Shown: positions 1 through 9,532, counted from the stretch's first letter. The stretch: DNA of 43,110 bases from Bacteroidales bacterium (GCA_003141525.1 PLML01000159.1:1-43110); one strand, 5' to 3'. Notes: generated from the sequence alone by a model not told the origin. Program-made: numbers and translations.

Positions 1-87
1 CTAATTTTGGGGAGTATTATAACGTTAATCTTAAAATACTTAAATTAAATGAATCATATTAAAAGGTTTGTGCTTATTTATGTTGGT

Positions 88-2004
88 TTAAGTTGTTTCA
101 GAAATATCCAGGACAGCCAGCAGGGGAAGGTAATTATCGACCAGGAAGCCTTCATAGCCCCAGCATTCGCCACTCCATGTTTTCCAATCTTTAGTCATCT
201 CACTTCCAGGGCAGTTTCCCTCGAATTCGCCTTTCGAATAACTTTCGAGCATTGGAAATAATATTGCTTCTGCTTCTTCGCACATATCTATTTTAAATAA
301 AGCATGAAGTGTAAAATATGCATAACAGCCCGTGGCGCCTCCATTCTCATATATTTGGAAACCGTCCGAACCATCTTCTTTAGCCCCATATCCCCACCGA
401 TGATCTCTATCCGTGTAATCTTCTCTTCTAATAGGTATAAGATTTCCGGGAAGTCCCAGTCTAAAGTCTGTGAACCCAACCTCCTTCATTTTATTCAACA
501 ACACATTCATCACGCGTTTGGCTTTTTCTTCGTCAATTAACCCATAACAAATTGCCATACTGTTCACGAAAGTGAAATAATAATCGTGCAGTTTGCCGTC
601 TTCGCTTTTCCAACCTGCTAATACACCGGTTTCAGGATTATAGAACCTATCGTAATAGTTACTTTTGAGTTTTGAGGCAAAAGAATCAAAGTATTTGCTA
701 TCGCCTGTGTTATTTATACTTGTAGCTACTTCAGAAAGTAACGTGCATGCCCTATATGCAAGGGCATTTGAATAAGCGTCATCATGCCCGAACCCGATAG
801 TGTCCCACCAATTGGATGGTCTCTTAAACTCTTTATCATCTCTGGCGTTCCAGGTATTTGCATTCCCAGAGTACCCGTACTCAATAATTCCATCATCATT
901 TTTATCGGTTCCGATCATTGCACTTGCCCATTCTTTAATTCGGGCATAATTTTTTGTCGCCCAATTGTGGTCTTTGGTTTGAAGAATGTAGTAACACGCT
1001 GAGATAATCAATGAAGGCATACTATCAGATGAGGTGAATTTGCTTGCCCAACCATAGTTTTCAGCATATCCTACCTGTCCATAGCCCTTCATCCCTTCTA
1101 TGTACCTATCCAGCGTATTTCTCACTAAATCCATAGCTGTAAGACCTTCCACCAATTCAGGGGTATACCTGGCCATTTCGCTATACAAATAAAGGGTAAA
1201 TGTGCAGGCGTCGCTGGAACTGTTATTGGCCAGTGCTCTTATGCGTGGGTTCAATTGAAAAATATTAATGAAATTCTTCCTGAACCCGTCAAAACGTGGA
1301 TCATTTTTTATTATAACTATCTCAGGACAAATAGCAACAGATTCAAATGTATAGCTTATATCAGGATGTTGAGCATCTGCTGCCGGTAAAGCAATTTTTA
1401 CATATTGCTGTTCATATTCCCCTTTTGCATCAGGAGATATCGAATTTTCTAAATTTCTACAGGCATCATAAAACATTGTAATCGAGGGGTTGCTACAGTA
1501 TACCCTAAAAGTTCCCATACCAGGAAAATGTAACACACAGGGAAATTGTATTTGCTTATTTACAGCCATTGTGCCTAATACTGTACAATGGTTTAACTTT
1601 TGAGAAAATACAACATTTAAAGGCTCTGGACGTTCTCCTTCTTTCCATTGTGTTTGTATTAATATTTCTTTATCCTTGCCTTTTATTTTCCAAACCGGTA
1701 TAGAATTTTTGGCAGCATTCTTATAATATGAAATACTATTCCCATTTATCTTGCTGATATACTTAACATTACTTCTATTTGCGTTTTCTAACAAGGGATT
1801 TACTTTAAATTGGGACTGGCCTAAACTATCTGTTGAAATATATGTCAACTGCGGCTTTTCCGGTGATAGTTGTATTTTTATGAACTTAGATTCATATACA
1901 AAATCTTTATTGCCGCCCGTGGCTAATACATTATCAATATTGCCAACTACCAAAGCAATACCTGCAAAAGAAGATTGTTTTAAAAATGTACGTCGTGAAC
2001 TCAT
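88..2004 (-). CDS. Tat-exported six-hairpin (alpha/alpha)6 glycosidase-like protein
   Basis: The N-terminus SSRRTFLKQSSFAGIALVVG is a clear twin-arginine signal (S-R-R-x-F-L-K), so the protein is probably exported folded, unlike its Sec-signal neighbours. Residues of about 30-270 look beta-rich. The C-terminal half (about 290-638) has the repeated-helix pattern of an (alpha/alpha)6 barrel, with motifs such as NDDGIIEYG, NWWDTIGFGHDDAY and YENGGATGCYAYFTL, as seen in GH15/GH63/GH78/GH116-like and related six-hairpin enzymes. Asp/Glu residues in these motifs are candidate catalytic residues, but I cannot assign a family or substrate. It is the last gene of the left glycosidase run, 95 bp after the GH2 gene. 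A degenerate copy of its C-terminal 48 residues lies at 41150-41293, next to the GH50 agarase gene, so relatives of this gene accompany agarases. Fold class is fairly sure; function is unknown. Confidence 0.8.
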   Translation of the reverse strand: MSSRRTFLKQSSFAGIALVVGNIDNVLATGGNKDFVYESKFIKIQLSPEKPQLTYISTDSLGQSQFKVNPLLENANRSNVKYISKINGNSISYYKNAAKNSIPVWKIKGKDKEILIQTQWKEGERPEPLNVVFSQKLNHCTVLGTMAVNKQIQFPCVLHFPGMGTFRVYCSNPSITMFYDACRNLENSISPDAKGEYEQQYVKIALPAADAQHPDISYTFESVAICPEIVIIKNDPRFDGFRKNFINIFQLNPRIRALANNSSSDACTFTLYLYSEMARYTPELVEGLTAMDLVRNTLDRYIEGMKGYGQVGYAENYGWASKFTSSDSMPSLIISACYYILQTKDHNWATKNYARIKEWASAMIGTDKNDDGIIEYGYSGNANTWNARDDKEFKRPSNWWDTIGFGHDDAYSNALAYRACTLLSEVATSINNTGDSKYFDSFASKLKSNYYDRFYNPETGVLAGWKSEDGKLHDYYFTFVNSMAICYGLIDEEKAKRVMNVLLNKMKEVGFTDFRLGLPGNLIPIRREDYTDRDHRWGYGAKEDGSDGFQIYENGGATGCYAYFTLHALFKIDMCEEAEAILFPMLESYSKGEFEGNCPGSEMTKDWKTWSGECWGYEGFLVDNYLPLLAVLDISETT

Positions 2005-2099
2005 AATGCTTTATTTTATTTATTATTTAAATCTATTTATTACCATCACCTTGGTGGTTAAATCATTTTCAAATTGACCAGACATTAAGTTATTCAACA

Positions 2100-4532
2100 T
2101 TATTTTGTGTTAATCACTATCGAAGCGGCAGGTAATCCTCCCGCTTTCACTGTTAATGTAATAATTCCATTTTGTGTTGTCGATTGAACAATTACCTGGC
2201 ATTTCCCATGAAATGCTTTCATTTTTGTCGTTTTAAACGGCGATTCTTCCGATTGGTTTGCATTGCTTGCTGCTAGTATTTGACCTTCTCCGGCAATTTC
2301 GAAAGTGATTAGGTTTTCAGCATTTGTAAGTATAAGTCCTTTTTTGTCGGTTACGGCGATATTTATTACAGCAATATCACGACCATCAGCTGTAATAGAA
2401 TTATCAACGGTTGTAACTTGAAGTTTAGCCGGTTCAGTGGTTGTTTCAAGTTGGTAGTTGCACACTTCCTTTCCTTTGTTTTTACCAACTACTTTAAGTA
2501 TTCCGGGTAAATATGGCACATCCCATTTTAGAATGTAATCGGGGAAATCTATCAACTGTTTTGTTCCAAACGATTTCCCATTCAGAAAAAGCTCTGCTTC
2601 TTCACAATTGGTATAACAATTCACTTTTTGAACCGATTGTGCAATCCAATTCCAGTTGGCTTCAACATTTGGCATATTCCATATATCCTGTAAGTTTGTT
2701 GCTTGCATATGTGGGTTGCCAACAGCCAGGTACACCATAGGTTTTTCTGCCCACAAACTTTGCCTGAAAAAATACTCGGGTTTTGGGTTCAGGTTGATAT
2801 CAACCAAGCCATTCGCCCAACCATGATTTGGAAAAGCTTCGGCTTCACCCAAGTAGTCAATTCCAACCCACATAAATTGCCCTACGGTATAATTGTTATC
2901 GCGAACTGCAAGCCAATTACCTAATGAATTATCGAAGGTTTCGGTACCCAAAATCATCCGGTTTGGGTGCGTTTTATGGTAGTTCTCATAATATTTTTCG
3001 TGATTTTTCTGGTCAACATAGTTAAAACCTGTAACATCAACCAAATCGGTAAAATTATCGTTCAATTTTAGTCGTATATTTCCTTCCAATGCTAATGTGT
3101 TAGGTCTTGTTGGGTCTTCTTCCTGACTGATTCTGATTAGCTTTATCAACTTGTTGACGGCATCATCGGTATGAGAATATTGTTCAGGAATTTCGTTTCC
3201 AAGACTCCACATAAAAACGCTAGGGTGGTTCCTGTCTCTTCTGATAAAATTACGCAAATCGGTTTCGCACCATTGATCGAAATATTTGTTGTACCCATAT
3301 TCAACCTTACCACGTGAACTTTCGCTGAAGGTGCGTTCCCAGTTTTCTGACCACTCATCGAATGCATCGTTTAAAACCATGAAGCCAAGACTATCACAAA
3401 CATCTAAAAATTCGGGCGAGTTAGCACAATGATTACGAATGCCGTTGCAGCCCATTTCTTTCAAAATCTGTAATTTACGAACCCAAATCTTTTTTGGAAT
3501 GACGCTGCCAAGTGGTCCTGCATCTTGATGAATACATACGCCTTTTACTTTCATAGGCTTATCATTTATCATAAAGCCTTTTATAGGATCAAAAGTAAAT
3601 TTTCGAATACCGAAAGAAGTAATGTAATCATCAAGAGCTTTAGAATCGGCTTCTAAAACAGAGTAAGCCTTGTAAAGGCGTGGCGTTGTAGTTGACCACA
3701 AATTCGGGTTTTTTATTTTGATTTCTTGTTTTACTTCGAGTTTGGTAAAATTTGGGATTGTAACTTCGGTGGTTGTTTGGCCAACAAAGTTATTTTGATC
3801 ATCGAATATTTTTGTAGTAAGCTTACATATCTTCGAAATGAATTTAAATTTTGATGTATCCATATCGAAAAAGAACCATTTTGTTTCAGGATACGCGCCT
3901 ACACGAATTCTTGTGGAAATGTTAATGGTAGCAGATTCGTTAGTTACCTCCGGAGTAGTTATGGTTGTACCCCATTGTTCGATATGCAACGGATCGGTTA
4001 TCGTAAGCCACACATGCCTGTATATGCCCGAGCCTGTGTACCACCTGCTTGCAGGTTGATTTGAATTATCTACCCTAACGGCAATTGTATTATTGCCTGG
4101 TTGGATAAAATCTGAAATGTCATAATAAAATGAATTAAAGCCATTTGGATATCTGCCAATGAAATGCTCATTAACCCAAACATCGCTATTCATGAATACA
4201 CCATCGAACTGAATGATAGCCTTTTTGTTTTTTATTGTTTCAGGAAGAGAAAGAATTTTCCTGTACCAGCCAATTCCTGTAGGCAAATAAGCTGTTGCCC
4301 CTCCGCCTGGATTGTTTTTGTTAAATTCACCTTCAATGCTCCAATCGTGTGGCAAATTCAGGGTTCGCCAGCTATTATCGTTATAGCTGATTTTGGAGCC
4401 ATCAATCACATCTCCTAAATAGAATTTCCATCCAAAATCTATATTTAATTTTTCTCTGTAATTTAGATTAATCTGTGCATTGAGCGACAATGAATAGATG
4501 AAAAGGATAAACAAAACTTTTTTCATAGACAT
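2100..4532 (-). CDS. GH2 beta-galactosidase-like exported enzyme
   Basis: A hydrolase of terminal beta-linked sugars (galactosidase or glucuronidase type), exported by a Sec signal (KKVLFILFIYSLSLNAQ). Order of parts: sugar-binding jelly roll (about 25-180, with LPHDWSIEGEF and SRWYTGSGIYRHVWL), immunoglobulin-like domain (about 185-310), TIM barrel (about 315-600), then DUF4982-type and invasin/Big-1-like beta domains to residue 810. The acid/base is E447 in SLGNE and the nucleophile E531 in GTETF. One oddity: the active-site segment after GCNGIR reads NHCANSPEF, one residue shorter than the TSHNPPSKQF of the other GH2 in this window, and the usual DEA is NDA. This suggests a modified subsite. 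M3 (MKKVLF) is an equally good start. It follows the 91-residue gene by 34 bp. The exact sugar is not readable from sequence. Confidence 0.92.
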   Translation of the reverse strand: MSMKKVLFILFIYSLSLNAQINLNYREKLNIDFGWKFYLGDVIDGSKISYNDNSWRTLNLPHDWSIEGEFNKNNPGGGATAYLPTGIGWYRKILSLPETIKNKKAIIQFDGVFMNSDVWVNEHFIGRYPNGFNSFYYDISDFIQPGNNTIAVRVDNSNQPASRWYTGSGIYRHVWLTITDPLHIEQWGTTITTPEVTNESATINISTRIRVGAYPETKWFFFDMDTSKFKFISKICKLTTKIFDDQNNFVGQTTTEVTIPNFTKLEVKQEIKIKNPNLWSTTTPRLYKAYSVLEADSKALDDYITSFGIRKFTFDPIKGFMINDKPMKVKGVCIHQDAGPLGSVIPKKIWVRKLQILKEMGCNGIRNHCANSPEFLDVCDSLGFMVLNDAFDEWSENWERTFSESSRGKVEYGYNKYFDQWCETDLRNFIRRDRNHPSVFMWSLGNEIPEQYSHTDDAVNKLIKLIRISQEEDPTRPNTLALEGNIRLKLNDNFTDLVDVTGFNYVDQKNHEKYYENYHKTHPNRMILGTETFDNSLGNWLAVRDNNYTVGQFMWVGIDYLGEAEAFPNHGWANGLVDINLNPKPEYFFRQSLWAEKPMVYLAVGNPHMQATNLQDIWNMPNVEANWNWIAQSVQKVNCYTNCEEAELFLNGKSFGTKQLIDFPDYILKWDVPYLPGILKVVGKNKGKEVCNYQLETTTEPAKLQVTTVDNSITADGRDIAVINIAVTDKKGLILTNAENLITFEIAGEGQILAASNANQSEESPFKTTKMKAFHGKCQVIVQSTTQNGIITLTVKAGGLPAASIVINTK

Positions 4533-4566
4533 AGTTTTATTTTATATGTTGTTTTTCATTCATCAC

Positions 4567-4842
4567 TTATTTCGATTTATTCCCGTCACCATCTACAGCA
4601 ACAATCTTGTATTTAGCTTTTGGATTGTTGCCTTCGGAGACGTCGAAATAGAAAGAGCCAATGGCTACAAAATCAATTAGTTTATTATCCCGGTAAATTT
4701 CATCTCCGGCAACGATTCTGTCATCAACACTTGCTTCCCAATTGAGTTCAGTGCCTTTTTTCTCCCAATATTCAGAAGCTTTTACTGTAAGAACTTTCCC
4801 AAATAATTCCACTTCAAAAGTACATTCATAGCAGTTATTCAT
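4567..4842 (-). CDS. Small beta-rich protein, companion of the isomerase
   Basis: A 91-residue protein without a signal peptide or membrane segment. It alternates polar and hydrophobic residues as a beta-sandwich would, and ends in YKIVAVDGDGNKSK, which resembles the last strand of a fibronectin type III domain. It starts 6 bp after the isomerase gene stop, so the two are almost certainly co-translated, and being cytoplasmic it may bind or stabilise that enzyme. I do not recognise a family. A start at the given ATG is the only one that fits the spacing. That it is a real gene is likely from its position and unbroken frame; the role is inference. Confidence 0.7.
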   Translation of the reverse strand: MNNCYECTFEVELFGKVLTVKASEYWEKKGTELNWEASVDDRIVAGDEIYRDNKLIDFVAIGSFYFDVSEGNNPKAKYKIVAVDGDGNKSK

Positions 4843-4848
4843 ATTAGC

Positions 4849-6264
4849 TCAACTTATTTGTATTACCTCTATATTTAAAAGTGCCCCCAGCTTATGGATT
4901 TTCGATGCAATATGTCCGGTGCCTATTGCCAAATGGTGTGCGGGGCCGGCTTTACACCATTCGTTTACAAAATTACGGATGCCAATAGGGAATTTATAAC
5001 GACTATTTGTATTTCCTATTTCCAGAATCGGGCCCTGTATGGATTCTGCTTCTGCAACCAATAATTTAAGCTTACCGTCAAACGTTTGGACTACCGATAA
5101 AAGGGTTACTTTCCCGTTCTTCACTTTCATTTCTACCGATATTCCTTTTCCCGACTTACCATGATATTCACGTAACGGTTTTAAAACAGGTTTCCCTTCG
5201 GCAATGACTATATGCCCGGGGCCATCATGTCCAAGCAGTATTTCATCTTTTTCATAATCCATTAAATAAAACTCGGTAAACGATCCTCCCGCGCCAAAAG
5301 CATCTAAGATTTTCATAGCCTGTACATTTTTCACATCAGCTTCGCCCGCCACCGGAATATGTCTAGCAGTGAGCAACGAACTCCCGACAATAATTGAAGT
5401 GATAATATTTTCGTAATCATTTCCTGCCACCCCATCGTAATAATAAGCCATTGAGCCAAGATTGTACTTTGCAACCAGTTTGTCTAATGCAATTGCTGTA
5501 TGTGCAGCACGCCTAATTTCATCTGCCGGGCAATCGGACATTACATTAAATTGCTTATAAATTTCTGCTATTTTTAAAATTATTTCATCCTCTGAAACAG
5601 TATCACGTAACGCTTTTAATTCGCACATTTCCAACATTTGAATATGATTCCCGAAGAAAATGGATTGCTGTGTAAAATCTGAATACACATCTAACATTCC
5701 GCAGTAAAAATGTCCCAAAAACCCCATTCGGTTGATACGCATTATATCTTTCACCCTTGAGGCCGCTATCCATTCTGAAATTTCTTTCCAAGCCAATGGA
5801 TCATCCAAATAGCCGCTAATTTGAAAAAATTGTATCTGAGAACGGTTAAACACGTTGGCAATCTCCGGCACAGAACAAGCCTGGCAGTTGGCAAGCCATT
5901 CGCCTGTCATGGCCGTGCGGTCATTTAATGAATTAAACCATGTATAATCAATTGCTTTTGAAGGTTGCAGGTTCAGAACTATTACTGGAACTTTGGTATG
6001 CTGAACTACCGGTAAAACTGTTGATGATAAGGCATAGGTCGAAACATAAAGAAAAATTAAAGACACGTCTTCTTTTTTTAATTTCTCAGCAACTTCCCTT
6101 GCTTTCAGAGGATTGTCAACTAGGCCGGCATCGATTATTTCGCAACCGAACGATGACATTTTTTCATTGATTTGTGTTTGATAACCACATAATCGTTCAT
6201 AAAGGCCATTATACTGATGCCAATATGTTTCAAGACCAATTCCAAATAGACCAATTTTAAACAT
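4849..6264 (-). CDS. L-fucose/L-arabinose isomerase family protein
   Basis: A cytoplasmic protein of 471 residues without a signal, of the fold shared by L-fucose and L-arabinose isomerases, which interconvert aldoses and ketoses with a divalent metal. Visible family traits are the N-terminal Rossmann-like part (GLFGIGLETYW, then LIFLYVSTYALSSTVLPVV at about 90-110), a central domain around VYSDFTQQSIFFGNH, and a C-terminal domain with GHDGPGHIVIAEGKP and AGPAHHLAIGTGH that could supply metal ligands. In context it would isomerise a monosaccharide freed by the neighbouring glycosidases; L-arabinose from the GH51 enzyme or fucose are candidates. The 201-bp gap upstream holds two palindromes and may carry a separate promoter. 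Which sugar it uses cannot be told; divergent members of this group are mostly uncharacterised. Confidence 0.8.
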   Translation of the reverse strand: MFKIGLFGIGLETYWHQYNGLYERLCGYQTQINEKMSSFGCEIIDAGLVDNPLKAREVAEKLKKEDVSLIFLYVSTYALSSTVLPVVQHTKVPVIVLNLQPSKAIDYTWFNSLNDRTAMTGEWLANCQACSVPEIANVFNRSQIQFFQISGYLDDPLAWKEISEWIAASRVKDIMRINRMGFLGHFYCGMLDVYSDFTQQSIFFGNHIQMLEMCELKALRDTVSEDEIILKIAEIYKQFNVMSDCPADEIRRAAHTAIALDKLVAKYNLGSMAYYYDGVAGNDYENIITSIIVGSSLLTARHIPVAGEADVKNVQAMKILDAFGAGGSFTEFYLMDYEKDEILLGHDGPGHIVIAEGKPVLKPLREYHGKSGKGISVEMKVKNGKVTLLSVVQTFDGKLKLLVAEAESIQGPILEIGNTNSRYKFPIGIRNFVNEWCKAGPAHHLAIGTGHIASKIHKLGALLNIEVIQIS

Positions 6265-6390
6265 TTGATTTAATTTTTATTAGGATATCTAATTATAGCC
6301 AATGATTTTCAAAAAATCTTAGAGCAACATTGATAAATGATTTCTCTATGTTGGTCAGTTAAAGTAATATAGCAATTTTATCCGTTATCA

Positions 6391-6424
6391 AAAAACTAGT
6401 TTTTAAGTCGTTGCACTTGTGCAA
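6391..6424. promoter_or_regulatory. Two adjacent palindromes upstream of the isomerase gene
   Basis: Within the 201-bp gap between the GH16 and isomerase genes there is a perfect 14-bp palindrome AAAAACTAGTTTTT (6391-6404) and, six bases on, an inverted repeat TTGCAC-TT-GTGCAA (6411-6424). The second resembles a dimeric repressor operator; the first could also be a weak stem. Gaps between other genes of this run are short, so this is a reasonable place for an internal promoter and operator. The function is inferred. Confidence 0.35.
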
Positions 6425-6465
6425 ATGATTCCGATTGCTTCATCCTAAGTAACACTTTTAAGGGA

Positions 6466-7356
6466 TCATTCAGTAACACCATCAGGTATTGAAGTAACAT
6501 TCGGATAGTACTTTATCCAGTCGTAAACCGTAACTGCATCCTGCCTGGGAGGATTACCACCCCAGTTGACATTTCCTGTCCAACTATTGATCATGATGTA
6601 GCCCGGATTACTAGCTACACCTGGGTCAATAAAACAATAAACAATTTGTCCATCAACAGTCCAGTCAAGACGATTTGGCTGCCATAGGAATCCATAGCGA
6701 TGGAATCCTGTGGAGGGATTAAAGGGAAGATTTTGATAATGAACTGCACTTCTTTCATCATCCAGATGATAATTCATTGTCACTTGTCCGCTGTCCTGAG
6801 AAGTAATCCACAAACCGTCAGTCAGGAACTCAAAGTCCCATTCTGCACTGCCATAATTTTGTCTCTTCCAGAAGAAAGAAGCACAAACACCTCTTTTGTT
6901 TACAGGATCCCCAACTTTGGTAACTTTCATCCTTACCTCGTAATAGCCATAACCATAGCATGGACATGACTTTCGTGTCTGTATTTCAGAACCAAGCATT
7001 GAGTTGGCCTTCGTTTTAAGGTACACGAACCCAGTGCTGCTTTCCCCACTGTATGTATCTGTGAAAGTAATGTTTGCCGGATCAAGTGTATCACGACCTG
7101 TTCCAACCCATATCCCGTTAATTGTCCAAAGACCGTCCTGTGAAGTATTGTTACTCCAGCCAGGAATAAAATCCTGAAACATCTCAGGTTTTACACTACC
7201 GCTTGTTTGAGCAGTGACTTTGGCCGTATCTGATACAGATCGAGTATTGTTTTTAGTATCCAATGTAATGGTTGCTGATAAGGGTAATGCAGTTAAGCAT
7301 ACCTGAGCAATAATGAGTACTGCAAGAAAACCCAACTTTTTAGTCATTTGTTTCAT
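6466..7356 (-). CDS. GH16 family endo-beta-glycanase
   Basis: A secreted endo-hydrolase of the concanavalin-like jelly-roll family that includes laminarinases, lichenases, agarases, porphyranases and xyloglucan enzymes. A Sec signal covers about residues 5-28 (KKLGFLAVLIIAQVCLTALPLSA). The catalytic strand reads AEWDFEF, giving nucleophile E172, assisting D174 and acid/base E176 in the E-x-D-x-E arrangement without the extra residue of the bulged type. The later LDWTVDGQIV strand and the closing VYDWIKYYP are also typical. With 296 residues it is a single-domain enzyme without a binding module. It lies 4 bp after the upstream GH2 stop, so it is in the same transcript. MTKKLGF (start 7347) is an alternative start. 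The EWDFEF signature is nearer the lichenase/xyloglucan side than agarases, but substrate remains open. Confidence 0.9.
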   Translation of the reverse strand: MKQMTKKLGFLAVLIIAQVCLTALPLSATITLDTKNNTRSVSDTAKVTAQTSGSVKPEMFQDFIPGWSNNTSQDGLWTINGIWVGTGRDTLDPANITFTDTYSGESSTGFVYLKTKANSMLGSEIQTRKSCPCYGYGYYEVRMKVTKVGDPVNKRGVCASFFWKRQNYGSAEWDFEFLTDGLWITSQDSGQVTMNYHLDDERSAVHYQNLPFNPSTGFHRYGFLWQPNRLDWTVDGQIVYCFIDPGVASNPGYIMINSWTGNVNWGGNPPRQDAVTVYDWIKYYPNVTSIPDGVTE

Positions 7357-7360
7357 AATT

Positions 7361-9532
7361 TTATTCTTTTCTTATTCTCAATTTCCGCTTACTGGTTGTT
7401 GATTTTAGTTCATAATTTTCAGCATAAGTTGTTGCTTTTATAACGTACTCTCCTGGTTCTACAGGAAATTTGCAATCGATCAAATAGGTATCGGACATGA
7501 GTTCTGAAATTGCAAAAGGTTTTGAAGCCTGTTCGACGACCTCGCCATTAAATTTCTCTATCCTGAGTTCTAACTTCCCGCTTATTGGCCGATACTCATC
7601 GTTGGTAAGCATGATCGGGAACCGTCCGATTGTATCGCCAGGTACTTTAATATCGGCCATCCAAAAGTCGAGGTAAACCCCTAGTGGTTTAAATGCTTCC
7701 TTGATATAATTTTCGTAAATTGGGTTGAGTTTCAGCTTGGGTATGTCCTGGAACAGGTCGCAGGTAAACGCTTTCGGGTAATCACTGGTTAAATATGTAA
7801 AAAACATAACACCAGCATAATTTCGATAAGCACGGAAATACTCGGTTTCACCAGCAAGCAGGGAACCATATAAATCTTGTCTTTGCTGGTTTGTATAGCC
7901 GGGTGCTAAATGTTCATAGGTCTCTTTAGTTAAAACCGTTGGTGATCCGTCCCGATGGAGCCAGAGCCACGCGTACTCGTTTAAAATAGTAGCATGGGCC
8001 GAGGGATGGAAACAGTAATTACCTTTCCCTCCTGAATTGTGGACATAAACAGGCATTTGATATATTGAGAATTCTCCGGCTTTTTTATTGTCGTAGCTAA
8101 GGTAATTATGGTCCTCCTCAGGATCGTTTTCAGCGGCAGGCCGACTCCAGCCATTTTCCCACGGGCGGTTGGAAAGATCTAATGGGCGCATTTTATTAAT
8201 GATCGCTTCAAGTTTATCCCACCTGGTTTCATTTTGCATATCCCATATAACTACAGAAGGATGGTTCCAGTTGTCGTGTATCCATTCCCCTACCTGATTT
8301 TCTAATTCTGAAACTTTCCAATATTTGTATTCATCAACAGTCCATATAAAAAATTCGTTTTGAATAAGCAACCCTGTTTCGTCAGCAATATCGAGCCACT
8401 TATCGGGCACAGGCCCAATGGTAAACCTGAAACTATTCCAGTGCATTTCTTTCGGAATATCGTGAAGCAACCGCCTTACCCATTTTTCGTTCCAGGGATT
8501 GTCCTGACAAAGGCTATCTTCAAAAAACCGGTGCAGGCAAATATTCGATCCCCTGAGGAAAATTATTTTATTATTCAGGTATGCACACTTGGTTCTGGTA
8601 TCAAAATAAAATTCACGCATCCCAAACCGGCTCATGTAGTTATCGCCGCTGGTCGAAACATTCACAGTATAAAGAAAGGGATCATCTATACACCAAAGAT
8701 GCTCGTTGGGAACCTTAATAGCATAGTTTATAATTTGCGGTTCGTCCTTTTTAACATCAATCGTTGTTGTTCCGGAAGCAACTTCGTTTCCGCTTTTCCA
8801 TTCTGTTATTTTATAGGTCAGGGTAACCTTACCGTCTTCTTTATAATTAATTACTTTTGTCTGTATTATTACCGTCGAGTCATTAATATTGGGGGCAACC
8901 TGCAATGTTTCGATATAAGGATTTTCACATATAATAACTGAAACATCATCGTAAATACCTGGAGTCCATTTTCGTTTTTCCATATCTGTACCGAATGGCA
9001 CCCATACAGGCAAAGCTTTGGGATGAGCTCCTATGCGCACAACAATCTCATTTTTCCCCGGCTGCTTTACATATTTAGTAATATCAAAATATCCTGCGGT
9101 AAAACAGCCATAATGTTCGCCGGCTTTTTTCCCGTTAACCCATACCGCCGTGCCAAATTGTGCCTTATTTATTTTTAGTACAACTACTTCTTTTTTTTCT
9201 TTTAGAATAAGCTGTTTCCTGTACCAGAAAAAATTACGTTTTTGGCCAACCAATCCTATTTTGATAGTATCTAAGGATGGATCATTGTGTATGCCAACAA
9301 TGGGATGTTTGAGTACGGCTAAGGTGGTGAATTTATCCACATTGGGAAAATACGGCTTTGAAAGATTCGTAAGTCCTGGAACGAGTCCCGTATGAGTGTA
9401 TTTTTGGGGCAAGACATCGGGTTTGATACTTTCTTCAACCTCCCACGAACCATTTAATGAAATAACTGTACGTTGCGCAAAAGAAGGCAGAATCAAAAAA
9501 ATGAAAATAAAAACTCCAATAATTTTTTTCAT
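7361..9532 (-). CDS. Divergent GH2 family glycosidase
   Basis: An exported enzyme (Sec signal KKIIGVFIFIFLILPSFAQ) with GH2 architecture: jelly roll (about 22-200), Ig-like domain (about 205-310), TIM barrel (about 315-600) and a beta-sandwich tail. Candidate acid/base is E435 in DMQNETRW, and the nucleophile E519 in ILNEYAWLW. The usual RxxHxP element is replaced by SFRFTIGPVPDKW, so the substrate pocket differs from classical beta-galactosidases; beta-galactosidase, glucuronidase and galacturonidase activities are all possible. It overlaps no neighbour but is spaced 4 bp from the GH16 gene and 27 bp from the mannosidase-like gene, so is co-transcribed. Family membership is sure; activity is not. 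Confidence 0.85.
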   Translation of the reverse strand: MKKIIGVFIFIFLILPSFAQRTVISLNGSWEVEESIKPDVLPQKYTHTGLVPGLTNLSKPYFPNVDKFTTLAVLKHPIVGIHNDPSLDTIKIGLVGQKRNFFWYRKQLILKEKKEVVVLKINKAQFGTAVWVNGKKAGEHYGCFTAGYFDITKYVKQPGKNEIVVRIGAHPKALPVWVPFGTDMEKRKWTPGIYDDVSVIICENPYIETLQVAPNINDSTVIIQTKVINYKEDGKVTLTYKITEWKSGNEVASGTTTIDVKKDEPQIINYAIKVPNEHLWCIDDPFLYTVNVSTSGDNYMSRFGMREFYFDTRTKCAYLNNKIIFLRGSNICLHRFFEDSLCQDNPWNEKWVRRLLHDIPKEMHWNSFRFTIGPVPDKWLDIADETGLLIQNEFFIWTVDEYKYWKVSELENQVGEWIHDNWNHPSVVIWDMQNETRWDKLEAIINKMRPLDLSNRPWENGWSRPAAENDPEEDHNYLSYDNKKAGEFSIYQMPVYVHNSGGKGNYCFHPSAHATILNEYAWLWLHRDGSPTVLTKETYEHLAPGYTNQQRQDLYGSLLAGETEYFRAYRNYAGVMFFTYLTSDYPKAFTCDLFQDIPKLKLNPIYENYIKEAFKPLGVYLDFWMADIKVPGDTIGRFPIMLTNDEYRPISGKLELRIEKFNGEVVEQASKPFAISELMSDTYLIDCKFPVEPGEYVIKATTYAENYELKSTTSKRKLRIRKE

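Noticed and set aside
8360-8941. 193-aa plus-strand ORF
   Set aside because: It is antisense to the GH2 barrel and Ig-like domain at 7361-9532 and shows no domain features.
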